From positions 124,001 through 188,000 of the forward strand of contig NZ_CP100001.1 in the NCBI RefSeq assembly GCF_024138165.1: DNA of 64,000 nucleotides, given 5' to 3'. Made by a program: the position numbers and the translations under genes. The DNA comes from Halorussus vallis (GTDB taxonomy: Archaea; Halobacteriota; Halobacteria; Halobacteriales; Haladaptataceae). The notes beneath the pieces are model-generated. The model did no database searches and had not been told where the DNA came from. It was given only the letters and a program-made list of their open reading frames with translations. Below are positions 52,065 to 60,776 of the stretch, piece after piece (within the stretch, counting starts at the first letter, position 1; every line of letters starts with the position of its first letter).

Positions 52065-54652
52065 CCGAGAAACCGACGGACGACGACCTTCGTTCCGACG
52101 GTGGCACCGCCGACGTCGGCCACGGCGCGGACGAGGACCACCACGGTCTGCCCGCCGCCGACAGCCTCAAGCGCTGGCTGGTCACGACCAACCACAAGGA
52201 CGTCGGCATCCTCTACACCGTGACCGCGCTGTTCTTCCTGGTGTTCGGCGGCGTACTGGCGCTGCTGTTGCGGGTACAACTCTGGACCCCCGGCGAGGGC
52301 ATCCTCGGCCCGATGGGGTACAACCAGGCGGTTTCGGCCCACGGCCTCATCATGATCTTCTGGTTCCTCTCGCCGTTCGCGTTCGGCTTCGCCAACTACG
52401 TCGTCCCGCTCCAGATCGGCGCGAAGGACCTGGCATTCCCGCGACTGAACGCGCTGTCGTACTGGCTCTACCTCTTCTCGGGCCTGTTGCTCGGCCTCTC
52501 GTTCTTCCAGGGCGGCACTTTCGCCGGCGGGTGGACGATGTACGCGCCGCTGAACCTGCCGGTGTACACCCCCGACATCGGGGCGAGCACGGCGGTGCTG
52601 GCGCTCGTGCTGTTCGTCGCGTCGGTGACGGTCGGGTCGGTGAACTTCCTCACGACGATGCACCGGATGCGCGCGGAGGGGTTGACGCTCCGGCGGATGC
52701 CGCTTTTCACCTGGACCATCCTGCTGACGACCTGGATGATGCTGTTCGCGTTCGCGGCGCTGCTGGCGGCGCTGATGATACTGTCCTCGGACCGCCTGCT
52801 CGGCACCCAGTACTTCGCGGCGACCGGCCACGCCGGGTCGCTGCTGTGGGCGCACCTCTTCTGGTTCTTCGGCCACCCCGAGGTGTACATCGTCTTCTTC
52901 CCGGCGCTGGGCGTGATGGCCGAGTGCTTCCAGACGTTCACCGGCCGCCAGTTGGTCGGGCGCAAGTGGTTCATCGCCGCGATGGTGCTGGTCGCGCTCC
53001 AGAGCTTCCTGGTCTGGATGCACCACATGTTCCTGACCTCCATCAACCTCGAGGTCAAGACGCTGTTCATGGCGACCACCATCGGCATCTCGCTGCCGTT
53101 CGACCTGATGGTGTTCGCGCTCATCTACACCACCGTCAAGGGCCGGGTGCGGTTCACCACGCCGTTCCTGTTCTCGTTCGGCGCGCTGGTACTGTTCATC
53201 ATCGGCGGCATCACGGGCGTGTTCCTCGGCGCGGTCGTGCTCGACTACGAGTTCCGGGGCACCTACTGGGTGGTCGCGCACTTCCACTACGTGATGGTCG
53301 GCGGGGTCACCGCGCTGGTCGGCGGCCTCTACTACTGGTACCCGAAGATGACCGGCAAAATGTACGACGAGTTCCTCGGGCGGGTCCACTTCGCGCTGTA
53401 CTTCGTCGGGTTCAACCTGCTGTACTTCCCGATGTTCGTCGCCTGGGAGACGCCCCGCCGGGACTTCACCTACCCCGAGGCATTCGTCCCGCTCCACCAG
53501 CTAGCCACCGTCGGCGGGTTCGTGCTCGGCCTCTCGCTCCTCGTGATGTTCTACAACCTCGCCAAGAGCCTCAAAGTCGGCGAGGAGGCCGGCGACAACC
53601 CCTGGAAGTACTCCCGGACGGTCGAGTGGGCGATTCCCTCGCCGCCGCCCCTGGAGAACTTCCCCGGCAGGCCGACGTTCACCAGCGGCGCGCTGAAGTT
53701 CCTCCGGCCGGGAACCGACCGCGCACTCGAAGGCGGCGAGCGTCCGGACGTCGAAGTCGCCGACGGCGGCACCTCGACCGACGGTGGTGCGGTCCAGGCG
53801 AGCCGGGAGTTCGCGGCCGAACCTCGCGACCACGACGGCCACCACGAAGCGGAGAGCCACGCCAGCGTCTGGCCGTTCGTCGTCGGCGTCGGGTCGTTCC
53901 TCACCCTGCTGGGCCTCTCGGGGATGCAGAACGCCAGTTTCCCGTCGGGACTCGAAGGCGCGGCGTACGTCGGCCTGTCGGTCGGCGGCCTCGTCGTCGT
54001 CCTGGCGGCGCTGGTGGCGATGGGTCGCGAGCGGTTCGTCGGCCCGTCGGGGCCGTTCGGCGAGAGCTGGCCGTTCGAGGCGGTCGAGAACGGGAAGCTC
54101 GGCATGTGGCTGTTCCTCGCGTCGGACGTGGTGCTGTTCGGCGCGTTCATCGGCTCCTACGCGTTCATCCGTGTCGCCGAGGGCTGGACCGACTGGCACC
54201 ACCTGATTCCGGCGGCCCACGTGCCGTTCCCGGGCCTAGTCAACACCTACATCCTGCTCACCAGCAGTTTCAGCGTCGTGCTCGCGCTCGTCGCCGCCGA
54301 GCGAGGGAGCCGGTGGGGGCTGATCGGGTCGCTCGGACTCACTTTCGGGCTCGGCGTCGCCTTCCTCGTCAACAAGGCCCTGGAGTGGCTCCACCTGTTC
54401 CACGTCCACACCGAGGCGTTCCCCCACGGGTGGGACGTCGGCACCAACGTCGCGTCCTCGACGTTCTACCTCACGACGGGGCTCCACGGCCTGCACGTCA
54501 TCGCGGGGCTTATCGTCACGCTCTACCTCCTCGCGCGGGCGTGGAACGGTGCCTACCTCGACGACGACCGGCCGATAGAGTACTTCGGCCTCTACTGGCA
54601 CTTCGTCGACATCGTGTGGTTGTTCCTGTTCCCGCTGTTCTACATCCTCTGA
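52061..54652 (+). CDS. coxA: fused cytochrome c oxidase subunits I and III
   Basis: An 863-aa fusion. Residues 35-560 are subunit I with heme a ligand His94 (AVSAHGLIMIFWF), CuB His272 and the cross-linked Tyr276 (GHPEVY), MHHMF (two CuB His), and VAHFHYVMVGG (heme ligands). A linker rich in Asp/His (about 560-600) leads to subunit III (WPFVVGVGSFLTLLGL onward; ASTFYLTTGLHGLHVIAGL) with about seven helices. Subunit I reduces O2 and pumps protons. It overlaps the subunit II stop by ATGA. Confidence 0.94.
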   Translation: MTEKPTDDDLRSDGGTADVGHGADEDHHGLPAADSLKRWLVTTNHKDVGILYTVTALFFLVFGGVLALLLRVQLWTPGEGILGPMGYNQAVSAHGLIMIFWFLSPFAFGFANYVVPLQIGAKDLAFPRLNALSYWLYLFSGLLLGLSFFQGGTFAGGWTMYAPLNLPVYTPDIGASTAVLALVLFVASVTVGSVNFLTTMHRMRAEGLTLRRMPLFTWTILLTTWMMLFAFAALLAALMILSSDRLLGTQYFAATGHAGSLLWAHLFWFFGHPEVYIVFFPALGVMAECFQTFTGRQLVGRKWFIAAMVLVALQSFLVWMHHMFLTSINLEVKTLFMATTIGISLPFDLMVFALIYTTVKGRVRFTTPFLFSFGALVLFIIGGITGVFLGAVVLDYEFRGTYWVVAHFHYVMVGGVTALVGGLYYWYPKMTGKMYDEFLGRVHFALYFVGFNLLYFPMFVAWETPRRDFTYPEAFVPLHQLATVGGFVLGLSLLVMFYNLAKSLKVGEEAGDNPWKYSRTVEWAIPSPPPLENFPGRPTFTSGALKFLRPGTDRALEGGERPDVEVADGGTSTDGGAVQASREFAAEPRDHDGHHEAESHASVWPFVVGVGSFLTLLGLSGMQNASFPSGLEGAAYVGLSVGGLVVVLAALVAMGRERFVGPSGPFGESWPFEAVENGKLGMWLFLASDVVLFGAFIGSYAFIRVAEGWTDWHHLIPAAHVPFPGLVNTYILLTSSFSVVLALVAAERGSRWGLIGSLGLTFGLGVAFLVNKALEWLHLFHVHTEAFPHGWDVGTNVASSTFYLTTGLHGLHVIAGLIVTLYLLARAWNGAYLDDDRPIEYFGLYWHFVDIVWLFLFPLFYIL

Positions 54653-54684
54653 TCGCGAGTTCCGAAAAACGCCAACACCCAACC

Positions 54685-54945
54685 ATGTCACGGTTCAAAC
54701 TGTACGTCGGAATCTACGTCGCGCTGTTCGTCATGGCGACCGCCCAGTTCCTCGTCGAGTCGGCGAGGCTGGCGTACGACGTCGCCTTCGCCGTCATCAT
54801 CGCGCTGTCGTTCGCCAAGGCGCTGCTCGTGGCGGTCTACTACCAGCACCTCCGCTGGGAGCCCCGGTCGGTGTCGTTCGTGATGGCGACCGGATTGCTC
54901 GCCGCGCTGGCACTGACGACGGCGGCGGCGTATTCGATACTCTGA
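54685..54945 (+). CDS. cytochrome c oxidase subunit IV (small)
   Basis: An 86-aa protein with three membrane segments (KLYVGIYVALFVMATAQFLV, VAFAVIIALSFAKALLVAVYY, VSFVMATGLLAALALTTAAA) and the usual YYQHLRWEP before the last. It follows subunit I-III after 32 nt and is probably co-transcribed. It is likely to assist assembly or stability. Confidence 0.88.
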   Translation: MSRFKLYVGIYVALFVMATAQFLVESARLAYDVAFAVIIALSFAKALLVAVYYQHLRWEPRSVSFVMATGLLAALALTTAAAYSIL

Positions 54946-55052
54946 GGGGCCGAACCGGCGGTCCTCAGCCGGCCCGCGACCGTCGGCATCGTCCCGGATT
55001 CAGCCCCGGCGTGTCACAAAGATTTTGCTTCTTCGAGGGAATCCTCCGTCTG

Positions 55053-56249
55053 ATGCCCTCCTCACGACGACGGTTCCTCGCCGTCACCGCCGCCTGCTCC
55101 GGAGCCCTCGCGGGCTGTGCGGGCCGCGTCGACACCAAATCGTCGTTCTCGCCCGGTACCGACGACGCGACCGAGTGGCGGTTCCCCGACTACGACCGCT
55201 GGTCGAGCGCATACAGTCCCGACGCGGTCGCACCGCGGACCGGCGTCACGGAGCGCTGGACGGTAGAAATCCCGGGTGCGAACGACCGGCCCGTCGTCGC
55301 CGATGGAACCGTCTTCGTGCCGGCGATAGACGGCCTCGTCGCACTCGACGTCGCGTCCGGCGACCGGCGCTGGTCGTTCTCGCCCTCCGACCAGTCGTGG
55401 GCGCGTTCGCCGACGGTGGTCGACGGGACCGTCTACGCCGGGTTCGCCGACGAACGCGGCCTCCGGGCGCTCGACGCCGAGTCGGGCGACGTTCGGTGGT
55501 CGGTCGAAACCCGCGGGCGGGTGAAGGCCGAAGTCGTCCCGAGTCGAAACGGAGAGCGCGTCTACGTCGGCGACACTACCGGTCGAGTGTACGTTCTGAG
55601 AGCCGCCGACGGCACCGTCGAGCGCACCTACGACGCCGTCGGTCAGGTCACCGCACTCGCCGCGGGCCGGGTGACGGTCGTCGTCGGCACGAACGGCGGC
55701 GAGGTCTACGAGTTCCACGACGACGGCGACGCGTTCTATCCGCTCTGGCGCCGCCGCGTCGCGGGCGGCGTCCAGGACATCGCGGTCGAGGACGGCGGGT
55801 CGGTCCTGGTTTCGGTGTTCGGCGACTACGTCTACCGCCTCCGGAACGGTGCCCACGCCGGAACGAACCGGTGGCGCGCCGAGTTCACGGCCAACGACTT
55901 CGCGGCCGCCCGGTCCCGCCTCGTCGGGACGAACCTCTCCTCGACGGCGAGCATCGGACTCCGGGACGGCGAGAAGCAGTGGTCGCGGTCCGGCGGCGCC
56001 AGTTGTGCGCCGGCCGCGGCGGGCGACACCTTCTACGTCGGCGGCGATAACGAGGACTCGACGGGCGGCTACATCGTCGCCTACCCTCTCGACGGAGGCG
56101 ACGGTCCCTTCCGCGACGGACCGAAGCCCCGGTGGAAACGCGACCTCCCGGGCAGGCCGACCGGCGGACTGACCGTCGCCGACGGGGCACTGCTGACCGT
56201 GACGCGGGGGTCCGACGCGGACCGGGCGTGCGCGTTCGACCCGGCCTGA
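55053..56249 (+). CDS. PQQ-like beta-propeller lipoprotein
   Basis: A 398-aa exported protein. The N-terminus SSRRRFLAVTAACSGALAGC is a Tat signal with lipid Cys. Repeats of the PQQ/YncE type follow: VVADGTVFVPAIDGLVALDVASG, PTVVDGTVYAGF, LDAESGDVRWSVETRG and RVYVLRAADGTVERTY. Such lipoproteins bind a partner rather than PQQ when the catalytic residues are missing. ATG 55053 is chosen because of the signal sequence. Confidence 0.87.
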   Translation: MPSSRRRFLAVTAACSGALAGCAGRVDTKSSFSPGTDDATEWRFPDYDRWSSAYSPDAVAPRTGVTERWTVEIPGANDRPVVADGTVFVPAIDGLVALDVASGDRRWSFSPSDQSWARSPTVVDGTVYAGFADERGLRALDAESGDVRWSVETRGRVKAEVVPSRNGERVYVGDTTGRVYVLRAADGTVERTYDAVGQVTALAAGRVTVVVGTNGGEVYEFHDDGDAFYPLWRRRVAGGVQDIAVEDGGSVLVSVFGDYVYRLRNGAHAGTNRWRAEFTANDFAAARSRLVGTNLSSTASIGLRDGEKQWSRSGGASCAPAAAGDTFYVGGDNEDSTGGYIVAYPLDGGDGPFRDGPKPRWKRDLPGRPTGGLTVADGALLTVTRGSDADRACAFDPA

Positions 56250-56273
56250 GTCTCCGCCCGAGTCGATTCTCGC

Positions 56274-56579
56274 CTACCCCGACGCCTGCATCGCCGCCAC
56301 CGCCATGTAGCCGAGCAGGAGGAACGCGTAGAGCGCGACCAGCGTGGCGACGGTCTTCAAGTGGTAGACGAACAGGTCGTCGGCTTCGGCCTCCCGGGCG
56401 GCCTCGTAGGCCTCGCGCTGGTCGTCGGTGACCGACTCGGGGTGGTCGACGCCGAGATGGAGCGCCCGGAGTCGATCGGTGCGGAACGGCCGACCGCAGT
56501 GGGGACAGCGGGCGGGCGTCTCGCCGTCGGGAACCCGAAAGTTCGGGTCGGCCGTCGAATCGACCGCCACCTCAACCAC
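56274..56579 (-). CDS. C2H2 zinc-finger protein with a C-terminal membrane helix
   Basis: A 101-aa protein with one zinc finger (ARCPHCGRPFRTDRLRALHLGVDH) and a final hydrophobic helix (VATLVALYAFLLLGYMAVAA), so the finger is membrane-tethered. The start overlaps the upstream gene's stop by 8 nt, indicating coupling. The role is unknown, but this pair is common in haloarchaea. Confidence 0.83.
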   Translation of the reverse strand: MVEVAVDSTADPNFRVPDGETPARCPHCGRPFRTDRLRALHLGVDHPESVTDDQREAYEAAREAEADDLFVYHLKTVATLVALYAFLLLGYMAVAAMQASG

Positions 56580-57009
56580 CCATCACCAGCGAAATCGCGA
56601 CGGCCGTCACGAGCAGCAGTCCGGCGGTCCACGCCGCGGCGAGCGTCGCGAAGGCGTTTCCGTAGCCGCGGTACCTGACGGTGCCGCGGACGCCCCAGAC
56701 GAGGTAGCAGACGAGGAGCGCGCCGAGCGCGCCGGCGACGACGACCCACGACGACGCCGAAACCGAGACGACTCCGCTGATGAGCGCCACCGCGCCGCCG
56801 CCGACGGCGACCACGAGGAAGAGGAACCCTGCGGTCCAGACCGCGGGCGACTCGGTCAGTCGCGCCGGGTGTTCCGTCCGCGGTGCGGTCACGTCGGCGG
56901 CGTCGCGACGCCAATCCTCAATGCGGCCCACGAAGAGCCAGACCGCTATCAACAGTAGGCCGGTCACGAGCGTACTCGCCAGATACGTCGATACCGCCAC
57001 ACGAATCAC
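56572..57009 (-). CDS. membrane protein coupled to the zinc-finger protein
   Basis: About 145 aa with four hydrophobic segments (YLASTLVTGLLLIAVWLFVG, WTAGFLFLVVAVGGGAVALI, WVVVAGALGALLVCYLVW, ATLAAAWTAGLLLVTAVAI) and an acidic loop. I chose GTG 57009 because a TATA-like TTTATGTTT (about 57034-57043) lies about 27 nt upstream; longer in-frame starts add Cys-containing residues not typical of the family. It is the first gene of the pair. Confidence 0.75.
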   Translation of the reverse strand: MIRVAVSTYLASTLVTGLLLIAVWLFVGRIEDWRRDAADVTAPRTEHPARLTESPAVWTAGFLFLVVAVGGGAVALISGVVSVSASSWVVVAGALGALLVCYLVWGVRGTVRYRGYGNAFATLAAAWTAGLLLVTAVAISLVMGG

Positions 57010-57122
57010 TTCCAACGTATGTGTTAGACAGTAACAAACATAAACGTTCGCGTCAGTTCCGGCGGCGTCGCCGCACACCTCGCCCGACGAAGCTCGTCAT
57101 TCGTTACCATCGCTCAAACAAC

Positions 57123-57131
57123 TTTAATATA
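57123..57131 (+). promoter_or_regulatory. strong TATA box TTTAATATA
   Basis: It is one of the best TATA matches in the window. It lies 28-36 nt upstream of the ATG at 57159, so a leaderless transcript would begin at or next to this ATG. A GGCCCGGAC hairpin (9-bp stem) follows immediately in the transcript. Confidence 0.65.
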
Positions 57132-57158
57132 CTACCCCCTGAACGATTTGACACGTCG

Positions 57159-57353
57159 ATGGCCCGGACCGTCCGGGCCGGAGGTTACCCGATGAAAAGC
57201 CCACTTCACTGGACGCCGGCCGCCGTTGGCACTTTCGCCGACAGCGGCGCGTCCGGCATTCCGATGTCCGCCGGGGACATTGGAACGGTGGGCACCGTGG
57301 GCAATGCGCGGCACACCGCGTATGGCCCAGTTCGGACCACCCCGACCGCGTAG
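57159..57353 (+). CDS. possible leaderless small protein
   Basis: A 64-aa ORF (MARTVRAGGYPMKSPLHW...). Its position exactly where the TATA box predicts the transcript start supports translation. Codon usage is middling and no family is recognised. It contains SGASGIPMSAGDIGTVGTVG. The alternative is a non-coding RNA from the same promoter. Confidence 0.4.
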   Translation: MARTVRAGGYPMKSPLHWTPAAVGTFADSGASGIPMSAGDIGTVGTVGNARHTAYGPVRTTPTA

Positions 57354-57622
57354 GCGACTGCGAACGCGGCCCCCGAGGGAACGACCTTCGGACGCCCGCT
57401 CGCAAGTGCGCCGGGTTGGCCCGCTTCTCGTGACACTCACCTCACGGAAGCGGCCAGCGTGCGTCGGTCGGGGAGGTCGCCGGATTCTCGCCTAGACCGC
57501 CGCACGTACGCCCGGAGCCGAATCGCCGTTCCGTCGGTCGGATTCGACGGACAGAGACATCCATGCCCCGACAGCGCCGCCTCGCGGCGCCGGGCGAACG
57601 CCCGTCGGGAGGGAGGACGACC

Positions 57623-58021
57623 ATGAACGAACGAATCCACGCACGAACCATCCACGTGACCGCCGACCTCGAACTCGAAGTCCCGCGCGGCCGCGACGGC
57701 ACGCTACAGGACGGCATCACGGCCGTGCTCCGCCGGAGCGCCGCGGTCGAACGCACGGAAGTCGCCGCCGTCCGCGGCGTCAAGCCGACGCTGAACGACC
57801 TCCAGGTGGACGCCACCGTCCGCCTGACGGTTCGCCTCGACGAGTCCGTCGACGACGAACGCGCCGCCGTCCGCGAGACGGTCGCCGACCAGTTCGGCGT
57901 CCGATCGATTAGCGAGGTTCGGGAGGCGAAAGCCGACCGGACCTCGGACGACGCGAGCGGCGGAGCCGCGAGCAGCGAGGTTCGCGAGGAGCGTGAAGCG
58001 CTCCGCGCGAGTCTCGAATAA
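57623..58021 (+). CDS. conserved small protein with repeated C-terminal tail
   Basis: A 132-aa protein from ATG 57623. Residues 1-95 form a compact domain (IHARTIHVTADLELEVPRG, ITAVLRRSAAVERTEVAAV, LNDLQVDATVRLTVRLDES). The rest is a charged tail (SEVREAKADRTSDDASG), whose DNA is repeated 132 bp downstream. The family is unknown to me. It is directly followed, in the same frame, by another ORF after a TAA. Confidence 0.65.
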   Translation: MNERIHARTIHVTADLELEVPRGRDGTLQDGITAVLRRSAAVERTEVAAVRGVKPTLNDLQVDATVRLTVRLDESVDDERAAVRETVADQFGVRSISEVREAKADRTSDDASGGAASSEVREEREALRASLE

Positions 58022-58092
58022 GTGAGCAGTGAAACCGCGAACAGCGAGGTTCGGGAGGCGAAAGCCGACCGGACCTCGGACGACGCGAGCGG
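57911..58092 (+). repeat. 50-bp direct repeat, 132-bp period
   Basis: The 50 bp at 57911-57960 recur without change at 58043-58092, starting AGCGAGGTTCGGGAGGCGAA. The offset is 132 bp (44 codons), so the repeat keeps frame. A third, shorter copy (AGCAGCGAGGTTCGCGAGGA) is at 57971-57990. This indicates a recent tandem duplication. Confidence 0.92.
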
Positions 58093-58510
58093 GTCGGCAC
58101 GACCCGTGAGCGACGCAACGCGCCTCGCTTGCGCTCGGCCCGTCTCGATGAGCGCCGTACCACCGGCGGTCGCCACAGTACAGCACCACGACCACCACCT
58201 TATCGAATCTACCGTGCGATACCACACGCCCGCGCCGTCTCGTACCGAGACGGCACCGACCCGAAGCGCCGCCGCACCGACGCTCGGCCGACCGCGAACC
58301 GCCGCGGCCGCCGTCGCCGCGACTGCGGCGACGGCGGCCGCGAGTTCGATAGCCCTGAGCGCGGTCGTCCTGGCCTTGCTGGCGCTCTCGCACCCGCTGG
58401 CGCTGCTGCTGGCGGCCGCCGCCCCTGCGGCGGCCGCAGTCACCCTGCCCGTCGCCGCCCTGCGAGTAGCCCGGGTCGTCGCCCGGCCCCGACCGACGAC
58501 CCGCGGGTAA
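58022..58510 (+). CDS. possible membrane protein continuing in frame after a stop
   Basis: A 162-aa frame starting at GTG 58022, immediately after the TAA of the previous gene and in the same frame. It begins with the duplicated tail (SEVREAKADRTSDDASG) and ends with two Ala/Leu-rich membrane segments (SSIALSAVVLALLALSHPLALLLAAAAP and onward). Met43 (58148) may be the true start. It could be a separate gene or the severed end of a longer one. Confidence 0.4.
   Translation: MSSETANSEVREAKADRTSDDASGSARPVSDATRLACARPVSMSAVPPAVATVQHHDHHLIESTVRYHTPAPSRTETAPTRSAAAPTLGRPRTAAAAVAATAATAAASSIALSAVVLALLALSHPLALLLAAAAPAAAAVTLPVAALRVARVVARPRPTTRG
58303..58342. repeat. inverted repeat (18-nt arms, GACT centre)
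   Basis: CGCGGCCGCCGTCGCCGC is mirrored exactly around GACT. It encodes an Ala-rich stretch of the possible membrane protein. Ala-rich coding DNA can produce such sequence by composition, so this one is less telling than the others. Confidence 0.85.
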
Positions 58511-58599
58511 GCGGTCCCGAACCGACCCACAGGCCCTTCTTACGCGGTTCGCAGGACGACCATAACAATGGAAACGCCGGCCAGAGGTACGACCGTCAC

Positions 58600-58884
58600 A
58601 TGAGTTTGCTCGACGACCTCACGGGGAAGCGGACGGCGAACGACGACGGACGCGACGGCCGCCCCGCCGAGCGCGGCGAGTCCGGCCGGACGACGAACAG
58701 AGGCGACAAGACGACGGCGGACGCGAACGCCGGCGGTCGGGGTCGGACCGACCGGAACTCGGACGGAACCGCTACGGGCCGGGACGGCGAACACGTCTGT
58801 GCGTTCTGCCGCGCGACGTTCGACGCGAGTCGCGGCGACTGCCCCGAGTGCAGCGCCCGAATCGTCCTCCGCGGCGAGCGGTGA
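58600..58884 (+). CDS. small protein with a C-terminal zinc ribbon
   Basis: A 94-aa protein. MSLLDDLTGKRTANDDG is followed by a disordered, charged linker (about 45 residues) and a zinc ribbon HVCAFCRATFDASRGDCPECSAR (CxxC-x11-CxxC). It is a common haloarchaeal layout of unknown role. The strong codon bias supports it. Confidence 0.75.
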   Translation: MSLLDDLTGKRTANDDGRDGRPAERGESGRTTNRGDKTTADANAGGRGRTDRNSDGTATGRDGEHVCAFCRATFDASRGDCPECSARIVLRGER

Positions 58885-59097
58885 CGACGACGAGAGTGCA
58901 ATCGGACGAAACTGTTATCTGAGTGACCATCTGAACCTTCGAGCGACGGCTGACGCGGAGACGGGCGAATCGCGACGGGCCTCGGCCGGTGTGAAACTGT
59001 TTCTCAGGGCTAAGCACGCCGAAAGCGGCTGTTACGCGGGGACCTGTCGCAAAACGTAACTACACTTTTACACGCGTCGGTCACGTGGCACGTCCCA

Positions 59098-60333
59098 ATG
59101 ACCAGTCGGTACACGCGCAGACGATTCTTGGGGGCCGGCGTGACGGCCGGACTACTCGGCACCGCCGGTTGCGGTGCTCCGGCCGACCCGCGGGGGAGAC
59201 AGAGCACCGGCGGAACCAGCGGCGGTTCGAGCGAGAAGACCCCGAAGACGCCACAGAACCGGCCCGAGACGCCCATGACGCCCGAACAGCAGGTCGAGCA
59301 ACTGGACCCGCTCGACGTCCGCGGCGCGCTCTACGTCCCCTCGCGAGCCTGGAACACCTACCAGATGTGGCACGAGTACGACGAGACGGTCATCGAGCGC
59401 GACCTGGGGTACGCCGAGCAGGTGAACATCAACGCCCTCCGGACGTGGGTGAGCTACGAGCAGTGGCTCGAAGACTCCGAGAAATTGGAGAAGCACCTCG
59501 ACCACTTCCTCGGGGCCGCCGAGGACCGCGGCATCCGGGTCCTGCTCGGCCTGTTCGAGAGCGTCGGCAAGGAGCCGACCGAGAAGAATCTCCACAACCA
59601 CGACCCGCTGACCGCCCCGCCGGTCCAGTCGCCGTCGAGCGAGGTCATCCAGAACCGCGGCGAGTGGGACGAGCCGAAGCGGTTCGTCAGGTGGTTCATG
59701 GACCGCTACGGCGACGACGACCGCCTGCTGGCCATCGAGGCGATGAACGAACCCGGGTGGCTCCCGACCATGAAGCGGTTCGCGAAGGGAATGTTCGAGG
59801 AGATGGCGCAGAACCGCGGTTCGGCGCCGCTGACGGTCGGGTCGACCAGCCTCGCCAACAACGCCGAGTACGTCGACTGGGGCGCCGACGTCCTCCAGAT
59901 GCACTACAACTTCCCGAACAACAAGCGGGTCTACCACGAACTGCTACCAGACGCGAAAGAGCTCTCGAAGGACCTCGACAAGCAGGTCCTGTTGAGCGAG
60001 TGGCAGCGGGTCGCCGATTTCGGCTGGGGCGGCGCCTCGACCGTCGAACAGTGGCAACCCGACTACGCCTCGCTGGCGCCGGTCATCCACCAGCACGGCG
60101 TCGGGAGCTTCTTCTGGTCGCTGATGGTCAAACCCGCCTACGTCCGCTACATGCGCAAGCGCGGCATCATCAACGGTCTGTTCCACGAGGACGGCGCGGT
60201 CTGGAACCTCGAAGACGCCAGGGCCATCAAGGCGATGTCGGGCGAGTCGGCGAAGGTGGACGCAACGCAGCGCCGACAGTGGCCCGAGTGGGCGATGAAG
60301 GTCAAGCGCCACGCCTTCGGGAAGGACGCCTGA
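59098..60333 (+). CDS. Tat-exported GH5-like glycoside hydrolase (lipoprotein)
   Basis: A 411-aa protein. TRRRFLGAGVTAGLLGTAGC has a Tat motif and lipobox. The (beta/alpha)8 domain resembles cellulase-family (GH5-type) enzymes: IEAMNEPGW gives acid/base Glu218 and VLLSEWQRV gives nucleophile Glu301; HYNFPNNK and GVGSFFWSLM are other family-like positions. The substrate (beta-mannan, cellulose or an exopolysaccharide) is unclear. A TATA-like CACTTTTA lies 27-36 nt upstream of the ATG, so the mRNA is leaderless. Confidence 0.82.
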   Translation: MTSRYTRRRFLGAGVTAGLLGTAGCGAPADPRGRQSTGGTSGGSSEKTPKTPQNRPETPMTPEQQVEQLDPLDVRGALYVPSRAWNTYQMWHEYDETVIERDLGYAEQVNINALRTWVSYEQWLEDSEKLEKHLDHFLGAAEDRGIRVLLGLFESVGKEPTEKNLHNHDPLTAPPVQSPSSEVIQNRGEWDEPKRFVRWFMDRYGDDDRLLAIEAMNEPGWLPTMKRFAKGMFEEMAQNRGSAPLTVGSTSLANNAEYVDWGADVLQMHYNFPNNKRVYHELLPDAKELSKDLDKQVLLSEWQRVADFGWGGASTVEQWQPDYASLAPVIHQHGVGSFFWSLMVKPAYVRYMRKRGIINGLFHEDGAVWNLEDARAIKAMSGESAKVDATQRRQWPEWAMKVKRHAFGKDA

Positions 60334-60397
60334 ACGGCTGGGAACCGGGAGACTCCACCACCCAGTCGGGCGGTGGGTCCTCCGGTCCCTCGACCGT

Positions 60398-60721
60398 TCA
60401 GTACAGTGTCCCGCCCGGTGGCACGTCGTCGTCCGGGCCGACCAGCACCGGGTGGCCGTCGGCGTCGGGCACGCCGACGGTCAGCGCCTCCGACTTGAAG
60501 CCGGCGATGGTGACCGTTCCGAGGTCGGTCGCACAGAGCACCTGCTTACCTATCAGGTCCTCAGGGTCGTAGTTGTAGCCCGTCTGGGCCGCCGACCGAA
60601 CCTCGCGGTCGCCGAGGTCGATCCACAGTTTCGCCATCTCGGGCTTGTTCGTCTCCGGAAACGCCTCGGCATCGGTGACTTCGCCGACCTGGAACGTCGT
60701 CTCGAACGGACTCTCGACCAT
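60398..60721 (-). CDS. csaA: CsaA-like tRNA-binding domain protein
   Basis: A 107-aa OB-fold protein. The EMAP/tRNA-binding motifs are FQVGEVTDAEAFPETNKPEMAKLWIDLG, QTGYNYDPEDLIGKQVLCATDLG and FKSEALTVGV. CsaA proteins resemble the C-terminal domain of methionyl-tRNA synthetase and may act as chaperones. ATG 60721 fits the family; 35 in-frame codons upstream are not similar. Confidence 0.92.
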   Translation of the reverse strand: MVESPFETTFQVGEVTDAEAFPETNKPEMAKLWIDLGDREVRSAAQTGYNYDPEDLIGKQVLCATDLGTVTIAGFKSEALTVGVPDADGHPVLVGPDDDVPPGGTLY

Positions 60722-60776
60722 GGTCGCGGTACGAAGCCGGGAACCAAAAAGGTCGGCCGAAAGCGACGGGAGTCGG

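Noticed and set aside
57442-58530. Minus-strand 362-codon open frame
   Set aside because: It is Ser/Arg-rich, arises opposite the repeat-containing genes, and shows no conserved features.
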